This document shows, piece by piece, positions 23,106 through 30,897 of a DNA stretch of 35,667 nucleotides. Below the pieces are notes generated by a model. The model searched no databases, was not told where the DNA came from, and saw only the letters and a program-made list of their open reading frames with translations. Source of the stretch: an uncultured Robinsoniella sp. (GTDB lineage: Bacteria; Bacillota; Clostridia; Lachnospirales; Lachnospiraceae); the NCBI GenBank assembly GCA_900540475.1, contig UQGG01000062.1:1-35667 (forward strand), written 5' to 3'. How positions within the stretch are numbered: position 1 is the first letter of the stretch; every line of letters starts with the position of its first letter. Both the position numbers and the translations under genes were made by a program.

Positions 23106-23941
23106 AAGGGAAAAAGATTCTTCTGTGGCTATGCCTTTTGTTTCTGTTTCTGATGACAACTGGAATAGGGGCATTTGCTTCAACCGGCAGCCAGGTCTTT
23201 GATGATGCCGGGCTTCTTAATCCGGATCAGGCTGCAGATCTGGCTCAGAGGGCAGATACACTGCGGGAAACATATAAAATGAATTTTGTGGTAGTAACTA
23301 CAAATGATGCCCAGGGAAAATCGGCAAAAGAATATGCGGATGATTTCTACAAGGATCATGGATTCTATGACGATGGGGAAGCCAAAGGCGGAGCCACATT
23401 TTTAATTGATATGGATAACCGGGAAATTTATATTTCAACGGCACATGATATGATCTACTATATGACAGATGATCGGATAGAAAGTGTACTGGATACCGCC
23501 TATCCCTATATTAAAGCGGGCGAGTACTATAAATGTCTGAACAGTATGATGGATGCAACGCAAAATTTTATAGATAAAGGTGTTCCCGCAGATCAGTATA
23601 CCCTGAATGAGGAAACGGGAGAGATTACAAAATATCTCAGCCTGCGCCCTATTGACTGGGCGATTGCAGTAGGAGCAGCGCTGCTTTTAGGAGGTGCAGT
23701 CTGCGGCTTTACGGTGGGGAAATACAAACTGAAATGGGGAAGTTATACATATCCTTACAAACAAAAGGGCAGACTGAACTTAACGAACCAGTCAGATCAT
23801 TTTACCAATCAGGTCGTTACCCAGAGGCATATTCCAAAGAATGATGATTCCGGAGGATCCGGCGGCGGGGGCGGAAGTATGTCATCAACCCACACCTCAA
23901 GCGGAGGAGGAACCTTTGGCGGAGGCGGCAGAGGATTTTAA
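23099..23941 (+). CDS. Secreted/membrane TPM-domain protein (YdjH-like)
   Basis: 280 residues with a signal peptide (about 1-27, ending AFAST). The TPM domain follows (about 32-160): VFDDAGLLNPDQAADLAQRADTLRETYKMNFVVVTT, YADDFYKDHGF, GATFLIDMDNREIYISTAHDMIYYMTDDRIESVLD. A transmembrane helix (about 186-206) leads to a basic segment and a Gly/Ser-rich tail ending GGTFGGGGRGF, as is common in this family. AGGAGGG overlaps the end of the previous gene and the coding regions overlap by 7 bases, so translation is coupled. It completes the SPFH/zinc-ribbon/TPM module. Confidence 0.88.
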   Translation: MVKGKKILLWLCLLFLFLMTTGIGAFASTGSQVFDDAGLLNPDQAADLAQRADTLRETYKMNFVVVTTNDAQGKSAKEYADDFYKDHGFYDDGEAKGGATFLIDMDNREIYISTAHDMIYYMTDDRIESVLDTAYPYIKAGEYYKCLNSMMDATQNFIDKGVPADQYTLNEETGEITKYLSLRPIDWAIAVGAALLLGGAVCGFTVGKYKLKWGSYTYPYKQKGRLNLTNQSDHFTNQVVTQRHIPKNDDSGGSGGGGGSMSSTHTSSGGGTFGGGGRGF

Positions 23942-23965
23942 GCTACAGATCATAATCAGATAAGA

Positions 23966-24036
23966 AGAGACTATTGCAACAGGGAAGCTTCCATGCAGGC
24001 GCATGGATTTCTACTATCGCAATAGTCTCTTTTTAT
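23966..24036. terminator. Terminator after the SPFH-TPM operon
   Basis: AGAGACTATTGC (23966-23977) and GCAATAGTCTCT (24019-24030) pair perfectly over 12 bp. The inner CCATGC/GCATGG forms a second stem. TTTTTATT follows on the plus strand. It also lies just past the end of the minus-strand ABC operon. Confidence 0.92.
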
Positions 24037-24054
24037 TCGGCTGAGTGATCTGCA

Positions 24055-24831
24055 TCAGGAGCCGGTTGATTTGTATTTTCTCATGCCAAGATTCCATACA
24101 AAGAGGCAGGGAATCAGAAAAAGTACGGTTAACACTGGCAGAAAGCAGTAATACGCCGGTATATTCTGCCGGATCAGATAGAGAAAGGGATAGTACTGGA
24201 AAAGTGCAAAAGGTACGATATAGGTGCAGATGGTAAGCACTGTTTTCCCGTAGACGGCTACGGGGTATTTTCCGTATTCTCTGGCGCCGTCGGTAAAAAT
24301 ATTCATGAATTCAAGCCCTTCCAGTGTAAAGAAGCAAAGTCCGGCATAGAGAATAAATAATCCGGCAAAGGTTGCCACTCCGCCCAAAATCATCAGAATC
24401 AGCGTAAGAACCCGCAGAAAGGTCCAGTGCAGGTCGATATTGGCAATGCCATAGACCAGCATTACAACCGCCTGTAAAAGGCGTCCGATGCGGGTTAATT
24501 CTATTTTGCTTGCAAGTACCTGGAAGATGGCGCCGCCCGGGCGCACCAGGATGCGGTCAAACTCCCCGTTGCCAATCATAGAGGCGAAGGTGTCAAATCC
24601 CCGGAAGAAACATTCCGCAAGAGTAAATGACATCAGTACAATGGCAAAGCATAAAAGGACTTCACTGTACGAGTATCCGTTGATCTGATGGAAGCGCTGC
24701 AGCATAAAATAAACACCCAGGAAGACATTGAAGGAAACCAGAAACTGCCCGAGTACGGTAAGCAGAAAGGATACTTTGTATTCCATCATACTGCGCAGGT
24801 GTATGGATAGGTAATGCATGTATAGTTTCAT
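24055..24831 (-). CDS. ABC-2 type permease, DUF990 family (second subunit)
   Basis: 258-residue polytopic membrane protein with about six helices, beginning MKLYMHYLSIHLRSMMEYKVSFLLTVLGQF and containing the family-type FDTFASMIGNGEFDRILVRP (a conserved cytoplasmic segment) and GKTVLTICTYIVPFALFQYYP. The real start is the ATG at 24831, with AAGGAG upstream; the frame extends 10 codons further without a ribosome binding site. It is the last gene of a three-gene export operon on the minus strand (ATPase, permease, permease), 13 bases after the other permease. Such pairs form heterodimeric exporters of lipids, peptides or drugs; the cargo is unknown. Confidence 0.87.
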   Translation of the reverse strand: MKLYMHYLSIHLRSMMEYKVSFLLTVLGQFLVSFNVFLGVYFMLQRFHQINGYSYSEVLLCFAIVLMSFTLAECFFRGFDTFASMIGNGEFDRILVRPGGAIFQVLASKIELTRIGRLLQAVVMLVYGIANIDLHWTFLRVLTLILMILGGVATFAGLFILYAGLCFFTLEGLEFMNIFTDGAREYGKYPVAVYGKTVLTICTYIVPFALFQYYPFLYLIRQNIPAYYCFLPVLTVLFLIPCLFVWNLGMRKYKSTGS

Positions 24832-24844
24832 ATCAATTCTCCTT

Positions 24845-25648
24845 TCAACCGCCCTGGACAACCACTTGCTTTAATGCTTTGTGCATCAGCAGCTTACCGG
24901 CTGTGGTTAACAGTATCAGCCAGAATACCTGTAAAACAATAGCCCGGCAAAGTGCACTTTGGGCAATGTCTCCGCTGTAAATACGCAGAGGGGCATTCTG
25001 TATGGAAGCAAAGGGCAGCAGCTCCACAATATAAGAAATCTTATCCGGCAAAAAAGGCAGCGGGATAACCGCTCCGGAGAGAAATTCCGCCAGGGAGGTG
25101 GTAATCATACGGATGCCCTGTGAGGATATGGTATAAAATGCAATTGTATATATGACCATGGACAGCGAAACTACCACGCCCAGTCCAAGGGCCATAGAAA
25201 GCAGAAACAGCAGTGCCGTTTCCGGATCCGGCGGCAGTGTGATGCCATACGGCGCGGGAAGGATGAATGCCATAATCAGTACGGGGAAGCAGCGCAGGAC
25301 AGCTTTGGAAAGCCGGGATGCCAGGTTTTTCGTAAACCACATGCTGTACAGGTCCACAGGACGGCAAAGTTCATAAGAGACATTGCCATTGGTAATGGAA
25401 TCGAATATATCGTTGTCCCAGAACCAGAACATATACAGGGCTAAAAAAGCCTGCTGCAGCCATACATAGGAAGTCAGCGCCTGAAAAGACATGGGGAAGG
25501 CATTTGCATCTGCCTGATAAAATGCCTGAAATAACAGAATTTCCATGGCTCCCCAGATAAACTGTGTGGATACACCTGCTATAGCGGCGGTACGGTACTG
25601 AAGCCCGGTGATAAAGCGCATGCGAAAAAAAGAGAGGTATTGTTTCAT
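24845..25648 (-). CDS. ABC-2 type permease, DUF990 family (first subunit)
   Basis: 267-residue membrane protein. Its start MKQYLSFFRMRFITGLQYRTAAIAGVSTQFIWG is characteristic of this family. The segment DSITNGNVSYELCRPVDLYSMWF matches the conserved GNVxYELxRP loop, and there are about six membrane helices. AGGAGG lies 6 bases before the ATG at 25648; the open frame runs 34 codons further upstream into the ATPase gene and was rejected. Only 10 bases separate it from the ATPase stop. Together with the next gene it probably forms the heterodimeric membrane part of the exporter. Confidence 0.87.
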   Translation of the reverse strand: MKQYLSFFRMRFITGLQYRTAAIAGVSTQFIWGAMEILLFQAFYQADANAFPMSFQALTSYVWLQQAFLALYMFWFWDNDIFDSITNGNVSYELCRPVDLYSMWFTKNLASRLSKAVLRCFPVLIMAFILPAPYGITLPPDPETALLFLLSMALGLGVVVSLSMVIYTIAFYTISSQGIRMITTSLAEFLSGAVIPLPFLPDKISYIVELLPFASIQNAPLRIYSGDIAQSALCRAIVLQVFWLILLTTAGKLLMHKALKQVVVQGG

Positions 25649-25658
25649 GGAGTACCTC

Positions 25659-26456
25659 CTATATTTCGTACTGCCGGTAGATGCGGGCAACAAGTTCGTC
25701 CAGGCTTTCATTTTCCATAGCCCTGTCCTTGAATTCCTCAAGGGAGCCATCCATGAGAAGGCGTCCTTTGCCGATCAGCATAATGCGGTTTGTAAGTGCT
25801 TCAATATCCTGCATATCGTGGGTGGTCAGAATAATAGTTGTATTGTGTTTTTTATTCAGATCCAGAATAAAATTACGAACGGCAATCTTGGAAACGGCAT
25901 CCAGCCCGATGGTTGGCTCGTCTAAAAACAGAATCCTGGGATTATGTAAAAGAGAGGCAGCTATTTCACAGCGCATTCGCTGACCCAGAGAGAGCTGTCT
26001 GGCAGGGGTTTTGATAATATCCTCCAGGTTCAGAAGCAAAATCAATTCCTCCTTCATATTCCGGTAATCGTTTTGAGGAATCTTGTAAATATCTTTGAGC
26101 AATTCAAAAGAATCAATGACAGGTACATCCCACCAAAGCTGGGAGCGCTGCCCGAAGACCACTCCGATTTCTTTCACATGGGCTTTTCGTTCCTGAAAAG
26201 GGACTCGTCCGTTAATCAGACAGGTTCCGCTGTCCGGATTCAGAATTCCGCTTAAAATTTTAATCGTGCTGCTTTTGCCGGCACCATTGGGACCTATATA
26301 GCCCACCATTTCTCCATCTGGGATTGTAAAAGAGATATCATTCAAAGCTTTGATTTCACGGTATTGACGGTGAAACAAAGCCTTCAGGGCAGCTGTAAGC
26401 CCTGCATTCCGATTTGAGACCCGAAAGGTCTTGCATAAGTGTTCCACTTGAATCAT
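25659..26456 (-). CDS. ABC transporter ATP-binding protein (exporter)
   Basis: 265 residues. Walker A GPNGAGKS (55-62), an unusual Q-loop region VVFGQRSQLWWDVPVIDSFELL, signature LSLGQ (155-159, in place of LSGGQ), Walker B ILFLDEP (175-181), the D-loop and the switch histidine in TTHDMQDIE are all present. The segment GQRSQLWWDLP is typical of the ATPase partner of DUF990 permeases. AGGAGG lies shortly before the ATG at 26456, and 11 further upstream codons were rejected. It is the first gene of the operon, preceded by a structured leader and a strong promoter at 26674-26646. Confidence 0.93.
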   Translation of the reverse strand: MIQVEHLCKTFRVSNRNAGLTAALKALFHRQYREIKALNDISFTIPDGEMVGYIGPNGAGKSSTIKILSGILNPDSGTCLINGRVPFQERKAHVKEIGVVFGQRSQLWWDVPVIDSFELLKDIYKIPQNDYRNMKEELILLLNLEDIIKTPARQLSLGQRMRCEIAASLLHNPRILFLDEPTIGLDAVSKIAVRNFILDLNKKHNTTIILTTHDMQDIEALTNRIMLIGKGRLLMDGSLEEFKDRAMENESLDELVARIYRQYEI

Positions 26457-26507
26457 GGTAACCTCCTGGTAGTAATATTTTGGAAACAACAGTTAATATG
26501 TTACTTC

Positions 26508-26592
26508 AAATATCTTGCCAAGCGACAGAGTCTGGGAAACAGACCCATTTCCCCTTGGATTTTGCCAAGGGAACCCGTTGTGGTAAATATTT
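26508..26592 (-). promoter_or_regulatory. Structured leader: predicted three-way junction upstream of the ABC operon
   Basis: A closing stem pairs 26508-26526 (AAATAT, TTGCCA, CGAC with bulges C26514 and A26521-G26522) with the unbroken 26577-26592. Inside it are GTCTG/CAGAC (26530-26534 with 26540-26544) and TTCC.CTTGG/CCAAGGGAA (26549-26573, one bulge). A competing pair GGGAAA/TTTCCC (26534-26539 with 26548-26553) would break both. It matches no riboswitch class I can recall. The strand is assigned from the promoter upstream on the minus strand; the structure also folds on the plus strand, where a terminator follows. Confidence 0.5.
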
Positions 26593-26601
26593 ACTTTTAA
26601 G

Positions 26602-26632
26602 AAAAAGCAGACGTGAGCGGCTGCTTTTTAGT
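26602..26632. terminator. Intrinsic terminator between the lipoprotein gene and the ABC operon
   Basis: AAAAAGCAG (26602-26610) pairs with CTGCTTTTT (26621-26629), and an inner CG/CG pair extends the stem past one mismatch. T-runs occur on both strands. On the minus strand it lies about 10 bases after the predicted transcription start of the ABC operon, so it could be an attenuator or simply end the upstream gene. Confidence 0.75.
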
Positions 26633-26645
26633 AGAAAGGATATTT

Positions 26646-26674
26646 ATTTTAGCACTATACAGGAGGGAAGTCAA
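26646..26674 (-). promoter_or_regulatory. Promoter of the ABC exporter operon
   Basis: Reading the minus strand: TTGACT (26674-26669), a 17-bp spacer and TAAAAT (26651-26646), with TGC immediately before the -10. Transcription should start near 26639, giving a leader of about 180 nt. Confidence 0.7.
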
Positions 26675-26710
26675 GTAAGAATGAGGGGGAGTTTATCCCC
26701 GCTCGCCGCC

Positions 26711-28729
26711 TTATGCCATGGGGGCAATACTTCCTCCATCTTCCAGAGAAATCGTTTCGTTATTTAACCATTTATTTGCTTCCTGGGAAGAGTCATAGTA
26801 GATGGTATTGCCATTGGAGATGATATTGCTGCAGGAAGTATCATCATTGGTAAGAGTAGTCAGGTAAGAAGTTTTGGTAACTTCCCAGGTAGAAGTGGAA
26901 TTCAGAGAGAGATTGATTTCTTTTGCCGTATTTTCTTCGTTTACAGCCCCTTTAAATACAGAGGAATCTGTAAGGCAGACGCTGACTGTGCTGATGGAAT
27001 CACAGATGATATCTCCTTCAAAGGTCTGCTTTATGCCGGTTAACTGAAAGGTTCCGCCGTTGGAACCGGGTGTCCCCCAATTATTTGTGTCGTTTCCGGC
27101 AGCGTTCACCAGGATACCGCTGGAATAGTTTAAAGTAGTGTTTTGCAGGGTGGCTTCCGCCTGGGTATTGGTAATATAGAAGAAAGGACCTTCAGAGGTG
27201 CTGGATATTACAGAATCCGAAGCATGAAGAGATGCTGTTCCTTCAGCTGCATCCCCGGATGTACTCTGATAGAGCATGATTCCGTTTTCTCCTGCGCCGG
27301 TCAGGTCACAGCTATTAAGCGTTATGGAATTCTTGCCTTCCACCACGGCTGCCTGACTCCCTGTGGCAGTTCCGGTTATATTGGAGGCGGTAATATTACC
27401 TGTTGAATAAATACAGGGACTGCCGTCACCGGAGGCAGACAAGGTTCCTCCATCTACCGTAATGGTACCTTCTCCACGGTCTGTTGCAACAGGAGCGCAG
27501 TGCGCTCCTTCCGTAGTAATATCTACATTTGTTGCGATGATGGTACCATTATAAGTGGCGTCCAGCCCTCTGGAAGAATCCCCTTTGGTATGGATGGTTA
27601 CGGTATCAACCGTGACAGAAGCATTTTCACCGGTTGCAAAAATAGCATTGGAGCCTTCTGCATCGGAAGTCAGAGTCGTGTTGGAAATAGTGGCGGTACT
27701 GCCTTGTGTTACTGCGAAAATAGCATTCAATGCGTAAAAATTACTTTGATCCGCATTGGAGCTGTCCCCGGCTTTATCCAGGGTCCCATTATCCAGTTTG
27801 AGAGAGCCGCCATTTTTGACTAAAATGGTATTTTCATCAGCAGTGGTTGAGGAAACCGTATCACCCGAAGCCGTTTCCTCCGTGCCGTCAATTGTTTTGG
27901 AACCGTTCAGATCGGGAGCTTCTTCTGTGCCGCCGTTCATGCCGCCTCCCGGACCGCCGCCATTACCGTCAGGACCGCCGCCGTTGCCGCCGCCAAAGGC
28001 TGAGATCGTAACGGAAACAACGGTATCTCCATCCATAACCACCGTTAGAATCGATCCTTCCGTGATATCTTCCACAGTTGCATCACTGCTCTGCCCCATA
28101 CTGTCCTTGGTGATCTTTGTATCATCATCAATGGTAATTTCCTTTTCTTCGCCGGTCAGCGTTAAACCGCCGGGACCCATTCCGCCACCGGAAGGAGGAG
28201 TGCCGTCGTTGTCCCCGGAAGGAGGAGTGCCGTCGTTGTCTCCGGAAGGAGGCGTGCCGCTGTTGTCAGTGGAGGCTGAAGTACCGGCATTATCATCGGA
28301 AGAGGGAGTACTGGCTTCATCACCAGAGGCAGTAGTACCGGCATTATCACCGGAAGCTGAAGCAGCGGCATCCTCACCCGAAGCGGCGGTTTCATCACTA
28401 GCTCCCGTTTGCAGGGTATCATTGCCGCCTGTGGTAGAAGGTTTTTCCCCATTTTCCGGTGGTGTGAAGTCTCCGTCAGGTCTGGATGCCCGTTCTCCCA
28501 GTGCAAGTGTTATGGTATTCCCATCTATGGCGGTAACCTGGCCGGTTATGGCATTGTCATCTTGTGTATTTTCGCTCTGGGTGCTGTCAGAGGTTTTGTC
28601 ATCGGTGTCCACGCTGGATGAACTGCTGGTGGAACTATTCTGGGTACTGCCGGAAGAAGTCTGGCAGCCTCCTAACAGGGTACAGGAAACGGTAACGCAT
28701 AATAACAGGGTAATTAATTTATTTTTCAT
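26711..28729 (-). CDS. Large repeat-rich lipoprotein with probable carbohydrate-binding beta-helix
   Basis: 672 residues with a lipoprotein signal ending LLGGC (Cys22). A Ser/Thr/Asp linker is followed by a small beta domain (about 61-80, AITGQVTAIDGNTITLALGE), then a low-complexity tract (about 100-185) with nine-residue repeats ending in two identical copies of PSGDNDGTP. A second beta part (188-245) follows, then a Gly-rich stretch (GGGNGGGPDGNGGGPGGG). Residues about 280-672 form repeated short strands (NAIFAVTQGSTATISNTTLTSDAEGSNAIFATGENASVTVDTVTI and so on) typical of the Cthe_2159-like carbohydrate-binding right-handed beta-helix. AAAGGA lies before the ATG. It is probably surface-displayed; ligand unknown. 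The nearby ACGAA/TTCGT palindrome (28767-28780) might be an operator. Confidence 0.82.
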   Translation of the reverse strand: MKNKLITLLLCVTVSCTLLGGCQTSSGSTQNSSTSSSSSVDTDDKTSDSTQSENTQDDNAITGQVTAIDGNTITLALGERASRPDGDFTPPENGEKPSTTGGNDTLQTGASDETAASGEDAAASASGDNAGTTASGDEASTPSSDDNAGTSASTDNSGTPPSGDNDGTPPSGDNDGTPPSGGGMGPGGLTLTGEEKEITIDDDTKITKDSMGQSSDATVEDITEGSILTVVMDGDTVVSVTISAFGGGNGGGPDGNGGGPGGGMNGGTEEAPDLNGSKTIDGTEETASGDTVSSTTADENTILVKNGGSLKLDNGTLDKAGDSSNADQSNFYALNAIFAVTQGSTATISNTTLTSDAEGSNAIFATGENASVTVDTVTIHTKGDSSRGLDATYNGTIIATNVDITTEGAHCAPVATDRGEGTITVDGGTLSASGDGSPCIYSTGNITASNITGTATGSQAAVVEGKNSITLNSCDLTGAGENGIMLYQSTSGDAAEGTASLHASDSVISSTSEGPFFYITNTQAEATLQNTTLNYSSGILVNAAGNDTNNWGTPGSNGGTFQLTGIKQTFEGDIICDSISTVSVCLTDSSVFKGAVNEENTAKEINLSLNSTSTWEVTKTSYLTTLTNDDTSCSNIISNGNTIYYDSSQEANKWLNNETISLEDGGSIAPMA
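28190..28360 (-). repeat. Degenerate 27-nt coding repeats in the lipoprotein gene
   Basis: About six units of nine codons (consensus roughly A/P-S-G-D-N-x-G-T-P) cover residues 124-180. The last two units (28196-28249) are identical in protein sequence and differ by a single silent base. The older upstream units have diverged, as expected of repeats that change copy number. Confidence 0.8.
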
Positions 28730-28877
28730 ACAATCATCCTTTCTGGTATCTGCAGGTGAACAGGTACGAATTCATTCGTTGTAATCATACAATCCAATGC
28801 TGAAATTAACCTGAAGAAAAGTATGAAGAATTTGTGATGGAATACGGTTCCCAGGGAGGTAAATTAGAAAAAACTAT

Positions 28878-28906
28878 TGCACTTCTAATCTAAATATGTT
28901 AGTATC
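28878..28906 (+). promoter_or_regulatory. Promoter of the ACT-protein/hom cluster
   Basis: TTGCAC (28878-28883), a 17-bp spacer and TAGTAT (28901-28906), with TGT before the -10. A small hairpin (ACAAAT 28920-28925 with ATTTGT 28928-28933) lies in the 5' leader. Confidence 0.75.
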
Positions 28907-28955
28907 TTCCTTGTGAATACAAATGTATTTGTGAAGCAAACACGAGGAGGTTCCA

Positions 28956-29399
28956 ATGTCGGAAAAAAGTCAGTATTTTGTGGTTAAGCAGAAGGCGGTT
29001 CCGGAAGTGTTATTAAAAGTAGTGGAAGCGAAGCGGTTATTAGAGTCGGAACGAGTAGAAACGGTTCAGGAAGCAACAGACCGGGTAGGCATTAGCAGAA
29101 GTTCGTTCTATAAATATAAAGATGATATATTTCCATTTCACGATAATGCCAAAGGAAAGACCATTACCTTTGTAATACAGATGGATGATGAGCCGGGTCT
29201 TCTTTCAGATGTATTGAAAATAGTTGCCCAGTTCGGAGCAAACATTCTTACGATCCATCAGAGTATCCCCATCAACGGAGTGGCATCGCTTACTTTAAGC
29301 GTAGATATTTTACCCACTACAGATGATGTATCCAAGATGGTAGAAGAAATAGAAAATAAAATAGGTGTGCATTATTTGAAAATATTAGGAAGAGAGTAA
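28956..29399 (+). CDS. HTH + ACT domain regulator (UPF0735/PheB-like)
   Basis: 147 residues. An N-terminal helix-turn-helix-like part (about 15-60, SERVETVQEATDRVGISRSSFYKYKDDIFPF) precedes an ACT domain (about 68-145, GKTITFVIQMDDEPGLLSDVLKIVAQFGANILTIHQSIPINGVASLTLSVDI). ACT domains bind amino acids, and this family commonly lies upstream of hom, as here, which suggests an amino acid-sensing regulator of the threonine/methionine branch. GAGGAGG lies before the ATG. It is first in a cluster with hom, the ApgM-like gene and lysC. DNA binding is inferred from the HTH-like segment only. Confidence 0.88.
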   Translation: MSEKSQYFVVKQKAVPEVLLKVVEAKRLLESERVETVQEATDRVGISRSSFYKYKDDIFPFHDNAKGKTITFVIQMDDEPGLLSDVLKIVAQFGANILTIHQSIPINGVASLTLSVDILPTTDDVSKMVEEIENKIGVHYLKILGRE

Positions 29400-29454
29400 A
29401 ACTACATATAAATAGATTTGATCGCATCATAGAGAATGCAGATAGGAGGAAGTC

Positions 29455-30669
29455 ATGATTCAGATAGCAGTGTTAGGTTACGGTACCGTAGGTTCAGGCG
29501 TAGTGGAGGTGATCAATACCAACCACAGCAGCATCAATAAAAAAGCCGGGGAAGAGATTAATATTAAATATGTTTTGGATTTAAGGGATTTTCCTGGAGA
29601 TCCGATTCAGGATAAAATCGTACATGATTACGAGGTAGTGGTGAATGACCCTGAAATCAATATTATTGTTGAGGTAATGGGTGGCGTAGAACCGGCGTAT
29701 ACATTTGTAAAGCGGGCATTATTAAGCGGCAAAAGTGTGTGTACATCCAATAAAGAATTAGTGGCAAAACATGGTGCAGAACTTTTGGATATTGCAAGAG
29801 AACGAAATATCAACTTCTTGTTTGAAGCCAGCTGCGGCGGCGGTATTCCCATTATCCGCCCGTTAAATTCTTCTCTTACGGCAGATGAGATTGATGAAAT
29901 CACCGGTATTTTAAATGGAACTACCAACTTCATTATGACAAAAATGATTGAAGAGGGTTCTGAATTTGAAGATGTTTTAAAAGAGGCCCAGGAAATGGGG
30001 TATGCGGAACGCAATCCGGAAGCAGACGTGGAAGGGCATGATGCCTGCCGTAAGATCGCTATATTATCTTCCCTTGCATTTGGCAAACAGGTTGATTTTG
30101 AGGATATCTATACGGAAGGGATCACGAAAATCACAGCGACAGATATTAAATATGCAAAAGCCCTTGGCAAGACCATTAAATTACTGGCATTCAGTAAAAA
30201 AGTTGGAGAGAGCTTTTATGCCATGGTGGCTCCGGTACTGCTGGGACCAACAGACCCGCTGTTCAGTGTAAACGGTGTATTTAATGCCATATTTGTACAT
30301 GGAAACGTATTGGGAGATGCAATGTTCTATGGAAGCGGAGCAGGTAAACTGCCTACGGCAAGTGCAGTGGTATCTGACGTAGTAGATGCAGCAAAGCATT
30401 TACACAGAAGCATTATGTCATTCTGGAGCAGCCATAAGCTGGAACTGACAGACATCAGCAATTCCCAGAGAAAATTCTTTGTCCGTGTAAAAGGGAACCA
30501 GCAGGATGATCTTGCCAGAATTGAAGAAATCTTTGGAACCGTGAAACCTGTAATAGTTCCTGGAGTAGAAGGTGAATTTGGATTTACTACAGAGATCCTG
30601 TCCGAAGCAGAATACAGTGCAAAGGCAGCGAAACTGGGAACGGTAATTAACAGAATCAGAATGAGATAA
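29455..30669 (+). CDS. hom: Homoserine dehydrogenase
   Basis: 404-residue oxidoreductase converting aspartate semialdehyde to homoserine with NAD(P)H, the branch point to threonine and methionine. The N-terminal Rossmann loop reads VLGYGTVGSGV (6-16). The catalytic region includes CTSNKELVAKHG, FEASCGGGIPIIRPL, GILNGTTNFIMTKM and AQEMGYAERNPEADVEGHDACRKIAIL, with the catalytic lysine/aspartate segment typical of the family. A C-terminal ACT-like domain (about 330-404) follows, so threonine feedback is possible. AGGAGG lies before the ATG. It is 55 bases after the ACT/HTH gene and probably co-transcribed. Confidence 0.97.
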   Translation: MIQIAVLGYGTVGSGVVEVINTNHSSINKKAGEEINIKYVLDLRDFPGDPIQDKIVHDYEVVVNDPEINIIVEVMGGVEPAYTFVKRALLSGKSVCTSNKELVAKHGAELLDIARERNINFLFEASCGGGIPIIRPLNSSLTADEIDEITGILNGTTNFIMTKMIEEGSEFEDVLKEAQEMGYAERNPEADVEGHDACRKIAILSSLAFGKQVDFEDIYTEGITKITATDIKYAKALGKTIKLLAFSKKVGESFYAMVAPVLLGPTDPLFSVNGVFNAIFVHGNVLGDAMFYGSGAGKLPTASAVVSDVVDAAKHLHRSIMSFWSSHKLELTDISNSQRKFFVRVKGNQQDDLARIEEIFGTVKPVIVPGVEGEFGFTTEILSEAEYSAKAAKLGTVINRIRMR

Positions 30670-30897
30670 GCTTACAGCGCTGCATTTAAGGGCAAATGAC
30701 CGGGAATATCCTCCCAGAGGGTATGAATGTCATCCGCCAAAGGTGCAGGGCTGTATTGCTGTTTTCAATTAAATAAAAAGATGAAACAAAATAGGTTGAA
30801 AGAAAATAAAAAAAGCAGAGAGGAAGCCGCAATGAAACTTTCAACTAATCCAGTGCGGCGCTGCTGCAGTACGGCTGCAGTATGCAAGGGTGATAAA

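Noticed and set aside
24488..24688. Short open frames on the plus strand within the ABC permease genes
   Set aside because: Antisense to conserved permease genes, with no ribosome binding site.
28190..28360. Regular 27-nt repeats considered as a CRISPR array
   Set aside because: The repeats are contiguous without spacers and keep the reading frame of a protein; no cas gene is nearby.
27756..28784. Open frame of 342 codons on the plus strand, Ser/Pro/Val-rich
   Set aside because: It is exactly antisense to the repeat-rich lipoprotein gene. Its composition mirrors the Gly/Thr/Asp-rich coding strand and it has no ribosome binding site or domain.
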